Part shown: positions 1 through 13,561 of the stretch, in pieces
Layout: each line of letters begins with the position of its first letter
How positions within the stretch are numbered: the first letter of the stretch is position 1
Source: Castor canadensis
Taxonomy: Eukaryota > Chordata > Mammalia > Rodentia > Castoridae
Direction: 5' to 3'
DNA length: 64,000 nucleotides
NCBI RefSeq assembly: GCF_047511655.1
Contig: NC_133387.1
Location: 48,290,353 to 48,354,352, forward strand
Made by a program: the position numbers and the translations under genes
Notes under the pieces: generated by a model
What the model was told of the DNA's origin: nothing
The model's database searches: none
Seen by the model: only the letters and a program-made list of their open reading frames with translations

Positions 1-112
<112 letters not shown>

Positions 113-939
113 TAAGTATCCACTTGGACCCACAGTTATTAATATGCATGAATATTTTTACTAACGTCTATAAAGACCAGAGCTTTTCATTGTCGTTGCT
201 TTTGTTTGTTTATTACCAGAAGAGAAAATACTAAAAGGTCTTTGATAGGGTAGCTTCCAACCCTACTGGCCTGACACAAATCTAGTAGAATTATTTTCAG
301 AAAATACTGTTGTCTTCACTGATCCAAATAATGTATGTACCTTAATATATAAGAAATTGATATCGATTATAAGCCATCATACATGTTTGCTCGAAGATGA
401 GTTAATTGTAAAAAAGGCATATGCTAAAACATGAGAAACCGATTGGTTTTTAGAGATGTTAGAATTACTTGATTTTGTTAGCCTTTTTTGATTACCTATG
501 TAATTTTTCTCAGGATAAAGGGTTTTTAAGGGGTTCTGTAATTTGCTTGTATATCAAAATGAGCAGTTCCAGTTTGGGCTTTGAACATATATTTTCATAG
601 TACAAACCTTCTTCAGTGCTAGAAGGACTATGGTCAGAAAGCCTTGCTGAGGACTTTGTAAGAGGTAGGTATGGGGGAGGAGGTTGAGGAATTTTATATG
701 CCTAGAAGCTAAATTTTGATATGTGAAATAGTGGGTAAAACTGTTTAGTTTTTAAGACTCTGACCCTATTTTTCTTTTTAAACTTATGTTAAAATCGGTT
801 GAATTCAATTGCTCCAAACACTAGAAATCACAAAGTTTAGTTTTGAAATATTCTTTATTTTCAAACTAAGCAGGATGGATTTCCAAAAATATTTCTCTGT
901 CCCTTTTTCACTTTCAGAAACACACACACACCCCTTAAA

Positions 940-1400
940 ATATTTTAAATAATTTTTGTTTTATTATTAGTGCATATGAACTGTACAAAATAATGAGTCA
1001 ATATGACATTTTCATACATGTATATAAATATACTTTGTTCATATTCACCCCCCCATTACTCTTTCTTGTCCTCTGCCCCCTCCCCTCCTGCTGGTCCCTT
1101 TCCTCATCTTCAAACAGTCCCCTGTCTACCTTCACGTCTTTTGTTTTTTTAATCCAGATTCCATATACGAGAGATAACATGTAATAGTTGTCTTTTGAGT
1201 CTGGCTTATTTTGCTTAACATGATGATCTCCAGCTCCATCCATTTTTCTGCAAATGGCATAATTTTGTTCTCTTTGTGACTGAATAATATTTTCTTGTGT
1301 ATATACATGTTTTCTTTATCCATTTATCTGTAGATGGACAGTTAGGCTCATTCCATAACTTGACTATTGTGAATAGTGCTGCAATAAACACACAAGAGTA
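940..1400 (-). mobile_element. L1 LINE 3' end, antisense
   Basis: Read on the - strand, this begins with an A-rich tail near 940 and passes through a G-rich 3' UTR (the C-rich block at 1047-1100). It then enters the end of ORF2, with the familiar 'gatggataaagaa' and 'gctggagatcat' phrases at about 1210-1340. The copy is 5'-truncated and carries stops, so it is a dead insertion in the SGCE intron. Confidence 0.8.
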
Positions 1401-2017
1401 AGCACTGATTAAAAATTTATCTGGGAACCATTCTGGGCACCAACATTGTCCCAATGAGAGTGCTTATTTTGTAACCAGGTAAAATGCATGTGATAATTCA
1501 AAGTTAAACAGTAATTGAGATGATGTAATGCAAATAGTCAGACTAGATACATTTGCTCAAAACACTTTAGAAATCCAAAAGAATTATCAGTATTTTCTGA
1601 AAGTTCTCTAATATCATATGGGTCAATGATGTGTTTATGTATATGCATATATTTGTGTCTGAGTAATTCAAGTTCTTTTAATAGTGGGGGAAAATCACAT
1701 ATATTTCAATTTGAGGGGTTTGAAACATTAGTCTTATACCAGGGAAATAAGTAGTTAAGATTCACAGAATTTAGTTAGAAAGGATGGATTTTCATGCCCC
1801 GTAAAGGCCAGTGGCCCATCTGTTATGGGTCACCTCAAGACTCAGTTTACCAGAATTAGATACTGATGAAAAATAATTAATACAGTTTTAAGAGTACCAT
1901 AATAATGCACAATTTACCAACCTCTCCTGCCCTTTGAGATGGAAGTTATGAATAACTATCATTTATTTCCAAAATGAAAAGAATTTCTATTTACTCTAGA
2001 AGGCTAGTATTTTTAAA

Positions 2018-2760
2018 ATTTTTAATAGTATCATATTATTATTGTACTGGGATACACTGTGACATTTACAAATTGCTTAGAATATATCATAGTTAAATTC
2101 ACCACCCCCCCATCATTCTTCTTTATCTCCCTTCCCTCATTCTTTTGAATACTTTCAGTAGGTCTTGTTTTTCCATTTTCATAATATTTCCATTACATTC
2201 AGCCTCCTATACCCTTTCTTTATATCCTCCCCCCACTATTGCCAGCCCCCAGACAGGACCTGTTTTACCTTCTGTCCTCCATTTTTGAAAAAAGACATTT
2301 TTTGTTTGTTTAAGGTAGCTAGACAGGGAGTTTCATTATGTCATTTCCATGTATATGTGTATTATATCCCAAATTGGTTCATCCCATCCATTTTTCTCCT
2401 TTCTGTCTTAGTTCCCTTCTTATGGTGATTTTATAGGTTTAAATATTCTGTATTCATTCTTGTATAGGAAATACATCAACCATATTTGCCTTCTTAACTT
2501 CCTTCTTTTATCCTGCCCCCTCCTGTTAGAGCCCTCCTGTTAACTTGATCTATTTTTCGTTCTTGTCCTTCATTGTTTAGATGTCTGTTCATTGGTCAGT
2601 GGGATTTTTGCCTTGGTATTATACCTGTACCTGCATTGTACGTAAGACAGTGTAACCCTCCTCCACTGCACTTCCCCATCCTTTTCCCCCTGTCCTGTGT
2701 TTTTTAACAGTTTTCAGCATGTTCCCTTGTGTAAGTATTTCTTACATTGTTTAGAGTGCC
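2018..2760 (-). mobile_element. Lineage-type L1 3' UTR, antisense copy
   Basis: The first about 400 bases are the reverse complement of the same L1 3' end seen at 36549-36845. Shared landmarks are the terminal 'ccagtacaataa', the 'gtgaattcaactatgatatat' type block (2085-2105), 'gacctactgaaagtatt' (2145-2168) and 'gatgaaccaattt' (2370-2385). The element continues to about 2760 as T- and C-rich 3' UTR. No ORF2 coding part is visible. Confidence 0.75.
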
Positions 2761-5700
2761 AGGGAAATGTTGATCAGTGTTCTTCCAAAATGGAATGGTC
2801 TAGTATACTTGGAAACCAGGTTTTTTTGGTTTTTAAGCTACAAGAATTCTCAATCTATTATGTGTGTTGATATACTTTGTGAATCCATGAACAAAGAACA
2901 GAAGAACTAACTCTTCAAAGAACACAATTTGAGAAATACTTCTTTTGACAAAGTCACAATGGAATAAAATTTTAGAATATAAGACTATTTGTTATAATGA
3001 ATAGGGAAACTTGAATATGTTTGCAAATTAGTAAAACTCTAATGCTAGTGAAATTGAGTGAAGGAGAAAAAGGCTGCTCTTACTTTTTTTTAAATACCCT
3101 TTCTAACCATGTATGTTGAAAATAAGAAATAGATCCTTAAAAATTATTTTGGCTCCTTGTGGTTGGAATTTTGAGATATTGCTATTAATATACAAGCAAA
3201 ACAACATCTCCTATGTAGTTTACAACCAAATGCATCATCCTGGTCCTTGCATAACCCATCAAGACCACCATTATGTTGATCAGATCCCTCTATTTGCAAA
3301 TGTGATAGGTTATTACATTAAATTTGCAACAATTTCAACATACATGTTTTTAAGTCCAGAACACCTTCATATTATTCAAATTTCTGCTAATGGAAAAGCT
3401 CCATTAACTAGCACTTCTATATAAATAGGGTACATGGATAATTGATGATGTTCACAGTGATTGTTCTGAGGTACTGCAGGATCGTCAAGTGTGACTGACT
3501 CATCAGAGGAAAATTAAATTACATTCGGTGTCGCTTCAGTGTAGAGTGTATATTATCTTTCTTTTATTCTTGGAAATGGATAATATGTGCACAGTCTCTA
3601 TGGTAACTCCATATAAGCCAGAATATGTGATTAACCTCATTTTCCAACCAGGTCAGATAATACTGAATTTATTATATTGGGTTCATCATAGCTGTCCTTT
3701 ATAAGAATTCAACTTTTACACTTTAACTAAAAAAATCAGCTTTTTAAAAAGTTTTATTTCAGCACCAAATAGACACATACAAATATTTTGCTCATTTGGA
3801 TGGAACTGAATTCTCAAGATTAAAGTGAGGCATTATAGTTGATGAGGTATTAATGGTACAGTACTTCCTAACCAGATATATGATTTGATAATGCTGCCTT
3901 GTATTTACTAATTAACCCCTCCTGAAAAGGCATGCATTTCATCTCCACATATTCATACTAAGTATACTGAATTTATCACTCATAAATAATTTGGCCAACT
4001 GTAGGATTTTGTGTTTCTTCTTTAGGTTTGATACCAGAAATATTCAGGCATAAAAATATGGCTAAACATGTATGCGGGCTGCTAAGCAGTCAAAGCCTTC
4101 CTTCAGAGCTGCATAGAAACTAGTCTAGACTTTAAACAAGTCCATCTTCCGCAGAGGTACAGAGAATTTACAAGAGCTGCAATGAGGGACTGCTACTGTT
4201 GTCAGTTACGCAGAAATACTCTTTTGGTAGAATGCTTCACAGGACTCCAGACTGGCACCATAAATTACCCAGTAAAAAAAAAATGTGTAATCATTTGTAG
4301 GTGATAAATTGCAGCACTGATAAGTGAACTAAATTAGGTCAGCACTGAGATTAGATTATTTACCTATCCTGATATTTACTCAGGGAGAGATCGTGTGGTC
4401 ATTGACCTCAGAGGAATCTATGATCCAGCTTACAAGCAAAGTGACTAAAGAAGTAGTAAAAAGGGAAGCTGGGATAGAACTGGAAGACACAATACATGCC
4501 CGAAAAGAGGGTTTTCATTTTGGACAGTGTCCCTTTTTCTTTTCAAATCACAGACATAGTATAAACAGTCTGTTAAATTATTATATAGTCTACATATATA
4601 GCTTTGAAATGATTTTACAAGTACAGGAAAATTGCAAGATGCTACAGAGAGTTTTCAACTACCATCAGCCAGTTTCTCCCATTGTTAATACCTAGTACCA
4701 TGGTACATACATGAGGAACCCAACATTGGTACTTTACTATTACCTAGACTACAGATTTTTTCAGGTTTCAGTAGTTTTTCTATTCTTTTCCTCTATCTGT
4801 TCTAAGATTCTATCTAGGACACAATAATAACCATGTCTCCTTAGTTTCCTCTGGTCTTGGCAGTTTCTTAGACCTTCCTTATGTCCCAGGGACTTAAGAG
4901 TGTTGAGAAGCACTAGCCAGAGTTCCCACTCCCCACTACCCAGCCCCCAGCCCCTTGTCTAGTCAAGCTTTCTGCATCTACTTAGTTAATCTTTGTAGCT
5001 CACTGAATGCATGTTACCATTGATAGCAGGAAGATTTTTCTTTTTCCTCTACAGATAGTCCCCCTATTACATTCTGGAAGCAATTCTTAAATGTAAATTA
5101 CCTTTACCCAAAGAGTCATTGTGATTGGGGGTTATATCTGTGAACAAAGGCTTAGCCACAAAAATCTGTCACAGATTTGGTTGACATACCTCAAAAATAA
5201 ACCTTTATAATTATTGCAATGAAAAAAATTAAATTTTCAGTCATAGAATTTTATGTCCTAAAGTTAAGACAGAGTCTCATGTAGTTTTTCCCTAAACCCA
5301 TTGTTCCTCAGAAACACTATGGAACAGACCCCAACCTAAGTGTGAGGATTTGGAGTCCTGTGTTAAAGTAGAGTAGGACAAAGGTTGAGAATCCCTGACT
5401 GAAAGGTTTAGAGGGCTTAAGTTTTAGGACTAGGAAATGCTTCAGGTATTTCTGGTGGGAGTGCAGTGGGAGTGGAAAGATGTGGCTACTTTTACAGTTC
5501 CATCTAGAGTCTTAAAAGGGGAACCTTTGTTTTTTCCTGAATTCCCTTGAGGGGATATGAGTGAAGAGGAGCAGTCCCAGTGAGCTTTATTTAGAAAGTT
5601 TGGACTACTTGTGAATTTATGCATATCAACCTCTAGACTGATCCACACCTCCTTAAACTCCTTGAGGAAAAGGTTATGGAGAAGTGAGAGATTTGTGCTG

Positions 5701-8309
5701 ATTAGAAAATGGTGCCTGAATGGGACAGAAAAATGTTAAACCTTGAAAAGCTAAAAACCTCTTAGAAAGTACAGTCAGTTTATAAGTTTATGTTTTGGGA
5801 AATAGGCATTGAAAGTAGGATCCCAAATACTCAATTTTCTAAAAATAATAATAATAATGTATTCTTAAATTTGTGAGAAATTATGATGCTTTTGAGGGAG
5901 AAGACCTGCCTCCTTATTAGTCTTTTCTTGTGACCATGTCAATACCAATCAATTTTTCCAAGTGGGAGGCATCTTTATAGAGGACCCTTATGTAATGAGT
6001 AATACTGGAAAGTGCCCTATACATTTTCCAGGACGATTTTAATTGGTTATTCAAAATTTTCCTTATCCATTGTACTAAACATAATACCTAATCCAGGTTA
6101 ATTGGGTGTCCCTCAAAACAGGAGGTTGGTTGTACTTAATCTTTTGTAAATTAACAATTATAAAAGTAGAATTAAGTCTTTATTAAAGATAGTAACTAAT
6201 CATTTTAGCTTTTATTTAAGTATTTTTCCATTGGCCTTTCTTTTGGTAATAATGAGAACCAACTTAATGATAAAATTCTATAAATGAAAACTTAGGTTTT
6301 GATTAAAGTTACTGTCAGTTGAAGAGACTACTTCACGGGACCAAGATGATGGACTCCTGTTGACAAGAACCATCAGGAGCCAAGTACATTTCAGAACCAT
6401 TAGCTTTTTAAATTTTTTTAATTCACCACGTATACACTAAAAGTGATAGCTACAATATTGCTTTTGATGAGTTTTGGTTCCATAGGTTTATACTGCTTCA
6501 ATTTAAAGATCTGATGCAGAGAGAAAAAAAATTTTAAAAACTATTTTAAAATTTCTTTAGGTATCCATTACAATACTACATTGATTGTGGTTAACATTAA
6601 GGTTTTAAAATTTAAATTTATGATATTTCCAACTTTTTTGTGACCTTCCCTCCCTTCTTTCTTTTTTCTCCCCAGATAATTGGCATAATTCCTTAGCAAA
6701 AGTGGTTATAGGTTCAAGTTATCATTTTTATAGTAAAAAATTTTGTGGAAAAGTGAAGGTGGGCAGTGTAAACTTTGCTGAAAGAATTGGGAAATCCTCA
6801 AAATGTTTTGCTATTTCTTATTTTAAATGAGCCCATAATATTTCAAAAAAGAATGTTGTATTCCACATAACCAGCGTCATTTTCTTTCACCTCTGTTATA
6901 GATTCTGTGGCTTTATGCAAATCACTTTGCTTTTGAGTGTTCAATCAAGGAGCAATATAATCAGTTGATAATCATCCACCTTACTCACAGAATTACTCTA
7001 CAGGGTATCGAAGAATGTTAAATTACCTTGAAAGAGTTGTACAAATAACAAATAATTGGATACTCCCCCAAAATCACCTATTTACTAATTTGCAAGTTAT
7101 TACCTCTGCTTTCTTAAAGAATGAAGTTTCTGGAATGACTAATTTACACAATTTTGTATTTAAGTGCATGTAATTAATGGCAATAAAATTAGAAAATAAT
7201 TAATGCTAATAATTCAGAGAATTAGTTTTTCTTAACTTTCTACATAATGCCACAGTTTATACATTATAGTCCATTAATAACTTAATTATTCTAAATGGTT
7301 TTATGACTTTATAAAGGTCCTTTCTTTGAAGGATTATAGGGCCTCTATTTGAATTCAGCCCCCACTCTCCTGTCTAATTGCTGTTAGCTGCTTGCTTTCA
7401 CCAAAGATGGAAACCCTCCCACTGTCTTCCTGCGTCCTCTGCATCTTAACTCCAGTAGAGTAGTCTTAGGCAATTTTCCAGTGTGCCTAAAGCAGCTTTT
7501 ATGAGGCACCTCCCTTCAACTCACAGGTAGATGACATTCTAATACTCACAGGCTTGCAGCTATTCACAGCTTTGGGCAGCCACAAAAACAAGAGCTTTGT
7601 GTACATACCTTGGTGACTTGGCAGGAAGGAGTCAGAGTTAAATCTCAACACTGTTTTTGATTGAGCACCTTTTCTGCATATATAAGCACTTTTGATATAA
7701 CTCATCTAAAGTTTCACTGGAGAGCATGTATATAGTTCAAACTTAGTCAACTGCAACATACACTGCAGATAGTTTTAAATCCTCAAACCAATGTAATATA
7801 CACATACACTTTCTTGTATCTTTTCCAGATTTCTTGCTAGGTTGTGTATTGCACTTTATCACCTAGACAAGTCCATTGTGACTTTAAAAGTTTAGCAGTG
7901 TAGTTGGATAGGAAAAAGTGGAAGCTAGAGAAGAAATGATGAGATCTGAGTTGTCTTTGACCAGTGGTTTTTCACAGAAGGATATGTTGAGAGGAACACC
8001 ACAAGAGGGGTTTCCAACTACAGCATCCTAGTACTGACTTTGAATTCAGATTTGAGAAATCTGTGTCCGTGTGTACCAGCGACTTCCCATGTCAGAGTGC
8101 CTACATTCTGTACTTTCTTTGTCCTCTTTGCTTTTCCCATTTTGTGGAACTGAGTTGATCTAATCTGTTAATAGATTGGGTAGAGCTAGAGACGATAGGG
8201 AATGAGGAAGTGCTTGCTTATGTATGTGGTGTGCATGGGCATATAGGAGGAACGCTGTATTAGTTTAGAAGGTAGATAGAGCCAAATCAGTTGTACCTGA
8301 GTAATTAGC
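2761..8309. other. SGCE intronic sequence without recognised elements
   Basis: About 5.5 kb of AT-rich intron. I see no SINE, young L1, LTR or RNA gene. A phrase near 5380 ('ggttgagaatccctgac') resembles the end of an old hAT element of the MER5/MER20 kind, but it is too short to call. The open frames here are short and have no recognisable domain. Confidence 0.5.
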
Positions 8310-8334
8310 TAAAAAAAAAAAAAAAAAAATCCCC

Positions 8335-8578
8335 ACCCCAAATGCCCAGTCTTTATTTTTTGTTTTCTTCTGGTGGGACTGAGGTTTGAACTCTGGACTT
8401 CGCCCTCACAAAGCAGGCACTCTACTGCTTGAGCTACTCCTCCAGTTTATTTTGCTTTGGCTCTTTTGGAGATGGGGTCTCAGGAAGTATTTACTGTGAC
8501 TGCCCTTGAACTGCAGTCCTTCTGATATCAGCCTCCCAAGTAGCTGGATTACAGGTGTGAGCCACTGGAGCCACATCT
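8335..8578 (-). mobile_element. B1-ID dimeric SINE
   Basis: On the - strand this is a B1 (7SL/Alu-like) unit at about 8578-8455, with 'caggtgtgagccactg' and 'gcctcccaagtagctgg' visible as complements on +. An ID-like tRNA-derived unit (8450-8365) and an A-rich tail follow. The ID unit has the typical 'gagtagctcaagcagtagag' start. A 19-base A run lies next to it on the + strand at 8311-8329. The SINE is inserted antisense to SGCE. Confidence 0.85.
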
Positions 8579-9829
8579 TTAAGTCTAAAACTTATTCCTA
8601 TTTGTGGTTTCTAAAGTCATCTTTTTAATTTTATGACCAAAACCCATATAAATATATTGTCTGAAATACTGAAAGAATAAACAAACCAAAGGAAATATTC
8701 CCTTAAAGTACATGAACACAAGTATGGTTAATATACAATAGCAAGAAAGAATGCAGTCAATCATTGGGATGAATTATTAAATAATTCTCTTAAACTGGAT
8801 TAGAATTGATTTTGTTATTTCCTTCACAGTATATTTAAAATGGAGCTGAATTGTTAAAAATCACCCAAAGGCATTACCTAGAGATTAAGAGTTTAAACAG
8901 TATTCAATTGGCACGTACTGGTTTTCACTTTAGATCATTGAATTTAGAGCATATTTGCCTGGCAACTGTTTCTTGGAAGTTTCTTAGATCTGCCTTAATC
9001 CAGCATGTGGAACCTTAAAAAAAAAAAAAATAGCAGCCAGGATTCCGAGCTCCCTTGTTTTGACCCAGGAAACCTCACCTTTATCTCTTTTTGCACATCA
9101 GAGTTTTGTTTAGAATTTCAATTAAAAGGAATTGCACTGCTGAAGAGAGAGAGAAAAAAAAACCTTGAAAATCTCTGGCTTGGATCAAACCTTACTTGGT
9201 AGCAAGGGACTTATTCCTAGAGTCTCTTCCATATGGAACCTAAATTGCACACTCTCATAAACTAATATTAATATCAAAACTTGAAAACAAATGGATGCAT
9301 CTGCATGTTAATAAATGCATTAATTATGTGAGTCTTCGTAAGTATCTTCACTTATGTATGTATTTATTGAAAAAAATGCATGTTTCTGTTGTAGATAACG
9401 GAAAAGTGGAATGGTTTGTACTTACTAATAAGACAGAGAAATACAGTGACAATCAGCGTATGTCTGAATGCATGCTGAATGTCAACTTCATTGAGAAGGG
9501 ATATTTCTTAGTGAGTAATGAGGTTTAGAAGAGGTGTTGTTGAGATGTTCTTTTTTAAATTTAAAATAATATTTAAAAATTTAACAACATTCCTCATATT
9601 TTTTTTACTCATGAGAGTAATACATACATGTCTGCTGTAACAAATCTTGAGTTGAATTTGCAAGGACAAATGCAGATTCATTGGATGCAGGACATGGTAT
9701 TAGCTACAGTGGCTGGTTATTCTGTTTCAAGCAGATGGGTGTTCATTGTACAGGCCAGAGAGGTTGATAGCTGCCAAAGCCATGCGAAGGAACCTGAAAC
9801 TTAATTTGCAGATAGATGTAAGGAAATAT

Positions 9830-10130
9830 TGAAACATGTGTTATGTGAATGACATAATCAGATTTTTGTCTTGGAAGATCATTCTGATAGAAATATACAG
9901 AGTGGATTACAAGAGAGCAAGAATATAAATCAGGAAATAAATCAGACTAGTAAGGATGCACATGAGAAATGATGAGAGCTTCAACCAACTTAGCAGTGGA
10001 GATAGTGAAGAAGAGGACAGATTCAATTGAGGCGAGAAATGACTTCAGCTCCCAAGTGACTGAATGTGGGGACTGAAGGAAAGAGAAGAGTCAAGGATGA
10101 CTTCTGCATTCTGACTAGTGTGGTTTTCTG
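9830..10130 (+). repeat. Ancient LINE-like repeat fragment (L2-type)
   Basis: A phrase series matches an old mammalian repeat I remember only loosely: 'gacataatcagatttttgtcttggaagatcattctgatag', then 'gagaaatgatgagagcttcaacc', then 'gtgactgaatgtggggac'. I think it is L2-clade, but the family name is uncertain. No coding potential remains. Confidence 0.45.
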
Positions 10131-10284
10131 GGTGGCTATTTCCTTTCATGAGGATCAAAGAGCACAGGTTAAGGATGGCGAATAAGGTGGTAATATGCAT
10201 TAAAGAGCTGTTACAACATGACCATTGTCAATGTATGAGTGCATATACATGTTCTAAACCTGGAGCTTAAGGTGTATAGATTAA

Positions 10285-10450
10285 GAACATGGTTTCTGGA
10301 ACCACTGTGTCCAGTCTTCATCCACCTCCTTCCAGCGATGCGGACTTGAACCACCAAGGCTATTTCCTCATCTACAAAATGGGAAAAATAATACGACTAC
10401 TACCTCTTAGGGTTGTTGTAAAGGAATTTAGAGTATAACACACAGTAAGA
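10285..10450 (+). repeat. MIR SINE
   Basis: The sequence runs in MIR consensus order: 'aagaacatggtttctggaacc', then 'tatttcctcatctacaaaatggg', then 'tacctcttagggttgttgtaaagg'. It ends near 'acacagtaagaa'. This is an old tRNA-derived mammalian SINE, about 210 bases upstream of the next SGCE exon. Confidence 0.8.
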
Positions 10451-10657
10451 ATTCCAAGAATATAATCAAATGTTGTTATTTTCTATAACAGTAACTCAGG
10501 TCTTCGTTCCTCATTCGTAAGCTCATGAAGCGGGGAGGGGGTTATGCTGGGTCACATGATCTGGTGCTCTCTGGTGCAGTGTTTTATTCTAATGTGTTGC
10601 CTCTCTATTTACATGTGTGTAAACACAGCTTTACTCAATAATGTCAATCATTTCTAG

Positions 10658-10701
10658 GAACTTGCCACACCAGACTCAGATTCCCCAACAGCAGACTACA
10701 G
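10658..10701 (+). CDS. SGCE: SGCE penultimate coding exon (44 bp)
   Basis: The exon is flanked by TTTCTAG on the left and GTGAGT on the right. The first G completes the CAG codon begun in the previous exon. The exon then reads NLPHQTQIPQQQTT, and the final G starts the glycine codon finished in the last exon. The translation matches the conserved tail of epsilon-sarcoglycan. The phase is 2 in and 1 out, so skipping this exon would shift the frame. Confidence 0.95.
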
Positions 10702-13561
10702 GTGAGTACTAAAAATATTAAGTTGATGTTTATGGATGAAGTTAATAGATTAAAAGATAATTATAGCTGTGTATAATTTATGAAGTGTTAGCTTCAGCAA
10801 AGAGGGCAAAACATTTGTATCATTCCTTATTCAGACTTAGACCTCAGAATAATACCTTAGATTATTGCATAGATTTGCATCATAATGATAAACACAGGGT
10901 AAATGATCTTAGAGCAAAAGCATCCCTGGAGGTCCTGTCTAATTAAGGAAGACTGCATAAAATCCCTTTCCTTCGGTGGAGTTCCCTATTCTTCCCCTTG
11001 GAATGAAAGATTTTTAGCTTGGATGCATCCAGGATTTGTCTCAGTAAGTGAGCAGCTTGAAACTGACTCTTACAAAAGGAAACCATTGTGACAAATCACT
11101 GAGGCTTCAGGGGGATAAATGGGAAATGGCTGGCCTGGTTTTAAAGCTGCTTTAAAAAGCTGTTACAACATGACCAGTGACAACAAGATGGCGGACAATT
11201 TTCCCTGGACTATTCTGTTTCCCTAAGACTTGCTTTCTTTAAGTTTATTTCTTTCAAGTGTCCCTAAAAATTTTCCACAGCCAATTATTTCATTCATCTC
11301 AGTAATGAGTAGATAACTTATTCATGATTGTCTTCTAATTAGTGGTTGATTCCTAGTTCTAATTGCCAGGCAACCAGTAATGCCTTTCTTTGTAGCTCTT
11401 TTGGAAAAGCAAGGGAAGTTTTAAAAATGTAAGTTGGATGTGAAATTCTAAGTGTGAATAGTGTCATTGTGGTAGGAAAGCTATTAAGTAAGTCTCCTAA
11501 AAACTTCAGGCACATATAGAAATGTATTAGATGTTTTCATTCAGAAATTATCTTCTCTTTCTGCTTTCGGGAATTTAAGGAGATTTTCGTTTGACAACTT
11601 TTCAAAGATTTGAGGCAAGTATAATGAAGTTTTTCATCAGATTTTAATTATGAGATAATGTTTATAGCATTGTTTCCCACAATTTTGATTACTTGTTTTA
11701 ATTAAATGCTGGCATGATTCAACAAGACTGTTCAATATATTGATGTGGTGGTGCTGCTTGTAAGCATTTAGGAAATTGATAAAGATACAAACTTTGTTAT
11801 AAATATGTCACCTAAAGAGAAAAAAAAAGAACCCTTACTATTACTAATTATGAATTCTTACTATTACTAATTTCATAGCTGTTTTTTAAGAGGAAAAACT
11901 GTAAAGGAATATTTCTACTACTTAATAGAATATTTAATAGGAAGAATAGAAATATTCTTCCTCATTAATCTCATAGATTTCTTTCTCTCCTGAGATGTCT
12001 GTCTTCTGATTCTTGATTATTTCAGGCACGGGTTTAGTAGAAGAGAGATAATTCCTATAAAAATCGTAAATATTGTTTTGAGCACTTAAAAAAAATCCAG
12101 ATTTTACTTATTTACTCACAAGGAGAAATAGAAAACCTGAGGAGATGATATTAACAGATGATGTTACTTGTTTGATAGTCACAAAGATTTTTAGCAAGTA
12201 GACGTCTTAGTGTGCTGCATTTTAACGGGGTGCTTTCCCAAATACAAGGAAAACTTATGCCTGAACAGATGTGGTAAGAGCCAAAGACTTTCCCTAGGGG
12301 GATTTTAGGCTGTTCAACTTAATTTCCTAAATTATTTTTCTAAAACAGGTTTTGGGGAACAGGGATTTTGCTTGAGTCAAGAAAGCTTTGATCTCCTTTT
12401 TTAGTTAACACTGTAACTTACTATCTTCTTGGTTCTCTCATGTTTTTCGGCAATTTTGATCATGTTATTGACTAAAATGTGCTGTCTATTCTTGGTGGGT
12501 TTGTTGTAATTGTTGTTTTATCAGTGAGTCTCTAAAATGTCTGCATGTTAAAGGGAGAGTGTCCATGGAAGAATTTTGTATAATTAAGAGGGATTGTTGT
12601 GTTTCTGCCTCTGATACATTTGAAACTAAGTAGAGCCATGCCTCCTGGAGAGGAAGCTTATGGCAGTTTCATTCTTTATTCCCTTTCTATTCATTTACAT
12701 GCAAAATGTTGTTTCCCAGTTTCTGAATTATTCTGTTCTATCTGCAAATGCATGGATTCAGTGCTGTTCATGTATTTTCATGATTATAGTGAGCTTGGCT
12801 TTTCTTTCACCCTGTTTAAACTACACCCTAAAGAGATAGCCACATTTGTGCATGATCATTAAGAAACAGTAACTGTTTTTTTTTCCTCCATGCACTGTAC
12901 TAGTGTCACAGTGTGCTTTATGAAGGTAATGGAAGCAGTGAATTTTTCTCTTGGATAGCAAGTAATTTTATTTGTTGCTACCTATATGGACTTTATCAGG
13001 GGAGAATAGATTTTGAAGTTTGTTTCATGTAGTTAGTTGTTTTCTTTTAAATTCCCATCAAGAGTTTACAAGTGAACTAGCTGCTGGTGTTATATAACTG
13101 GGCTTGAGCACTAGCTGGGATAACAGAGCAGTTAGAAGGAGACAATAGCACTGCCCCTTTGGACTAGACCCAAGCCATTAGGTTTGATGCCTCTTCCGTT
13201 TTCTCGTTTTCTCTGTCCTTACAGCCCACATAGTATTTTTTTTTAAGCCATGATTAAAAGGTACAGTCATACATCCCCCAGTCAAACCTCACTCTGTTTG
13301 TTTATTGTGTGAGGAATTCTCAGGCCTTACCTTTTGAGAAATATAAAACATTACCGTTTGGTTCAGGAAGGGGAGAACTAGTTTAGAATTTTTCTTCCTT
13401 TTTTTTGTTTTTAAGAGCAAATGCAGAGAAATAACGCAGTGTAATTATTGTAACTTATGTTAAGAAGATAAAAAATTTCTCTTTGTGATAATTTCTTTCA
13501 TACAAAACATAAAGATGTTCTTCTCCTGCCTAACCCATTCTCATATTCTTACACATTGCAG
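10702..13561 (+). other. SGCE: SGCE last intron (2.9 kb)
   Basis: The intron runs from GTGAGT at 10702 to ATTGCAG at 13561. I recognise no SINE or L1 in it. It has a YY1-like AAGATGGCGGAC at 11185-11196. A 19-base phrase at about 11158 also occurs at about 10206 in the upstream intron. A near-perfect 15-base repeat of 'ttactattactaatt' lies at about 11837-11875. Brain SGCE transcripts are known to use an alternative exon 11b; a candidate acceptor is discussed in the findings. Confidence 0.85.
11185..11196 (+). promoter_or_regulatory. YY1-like motif in SGCE last intron
   Basis: AAGATGGCGGAC matches the YY1 consensus core (AAGATGGCGGC type) in 11 of 12 bases and contains a CpG in CpG-poor surroundings. 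It is a single site with no cluster around it. Whether it is bound is unknown. Confidence 0.35.

Noticed and set aside
9394..9470. Alternative SGCE exon after the acceptor-like TGTTGTAG at 9393
   Set aside because: Joined to the exon ending at 111, it gives an immediate stop (CAA TAA).
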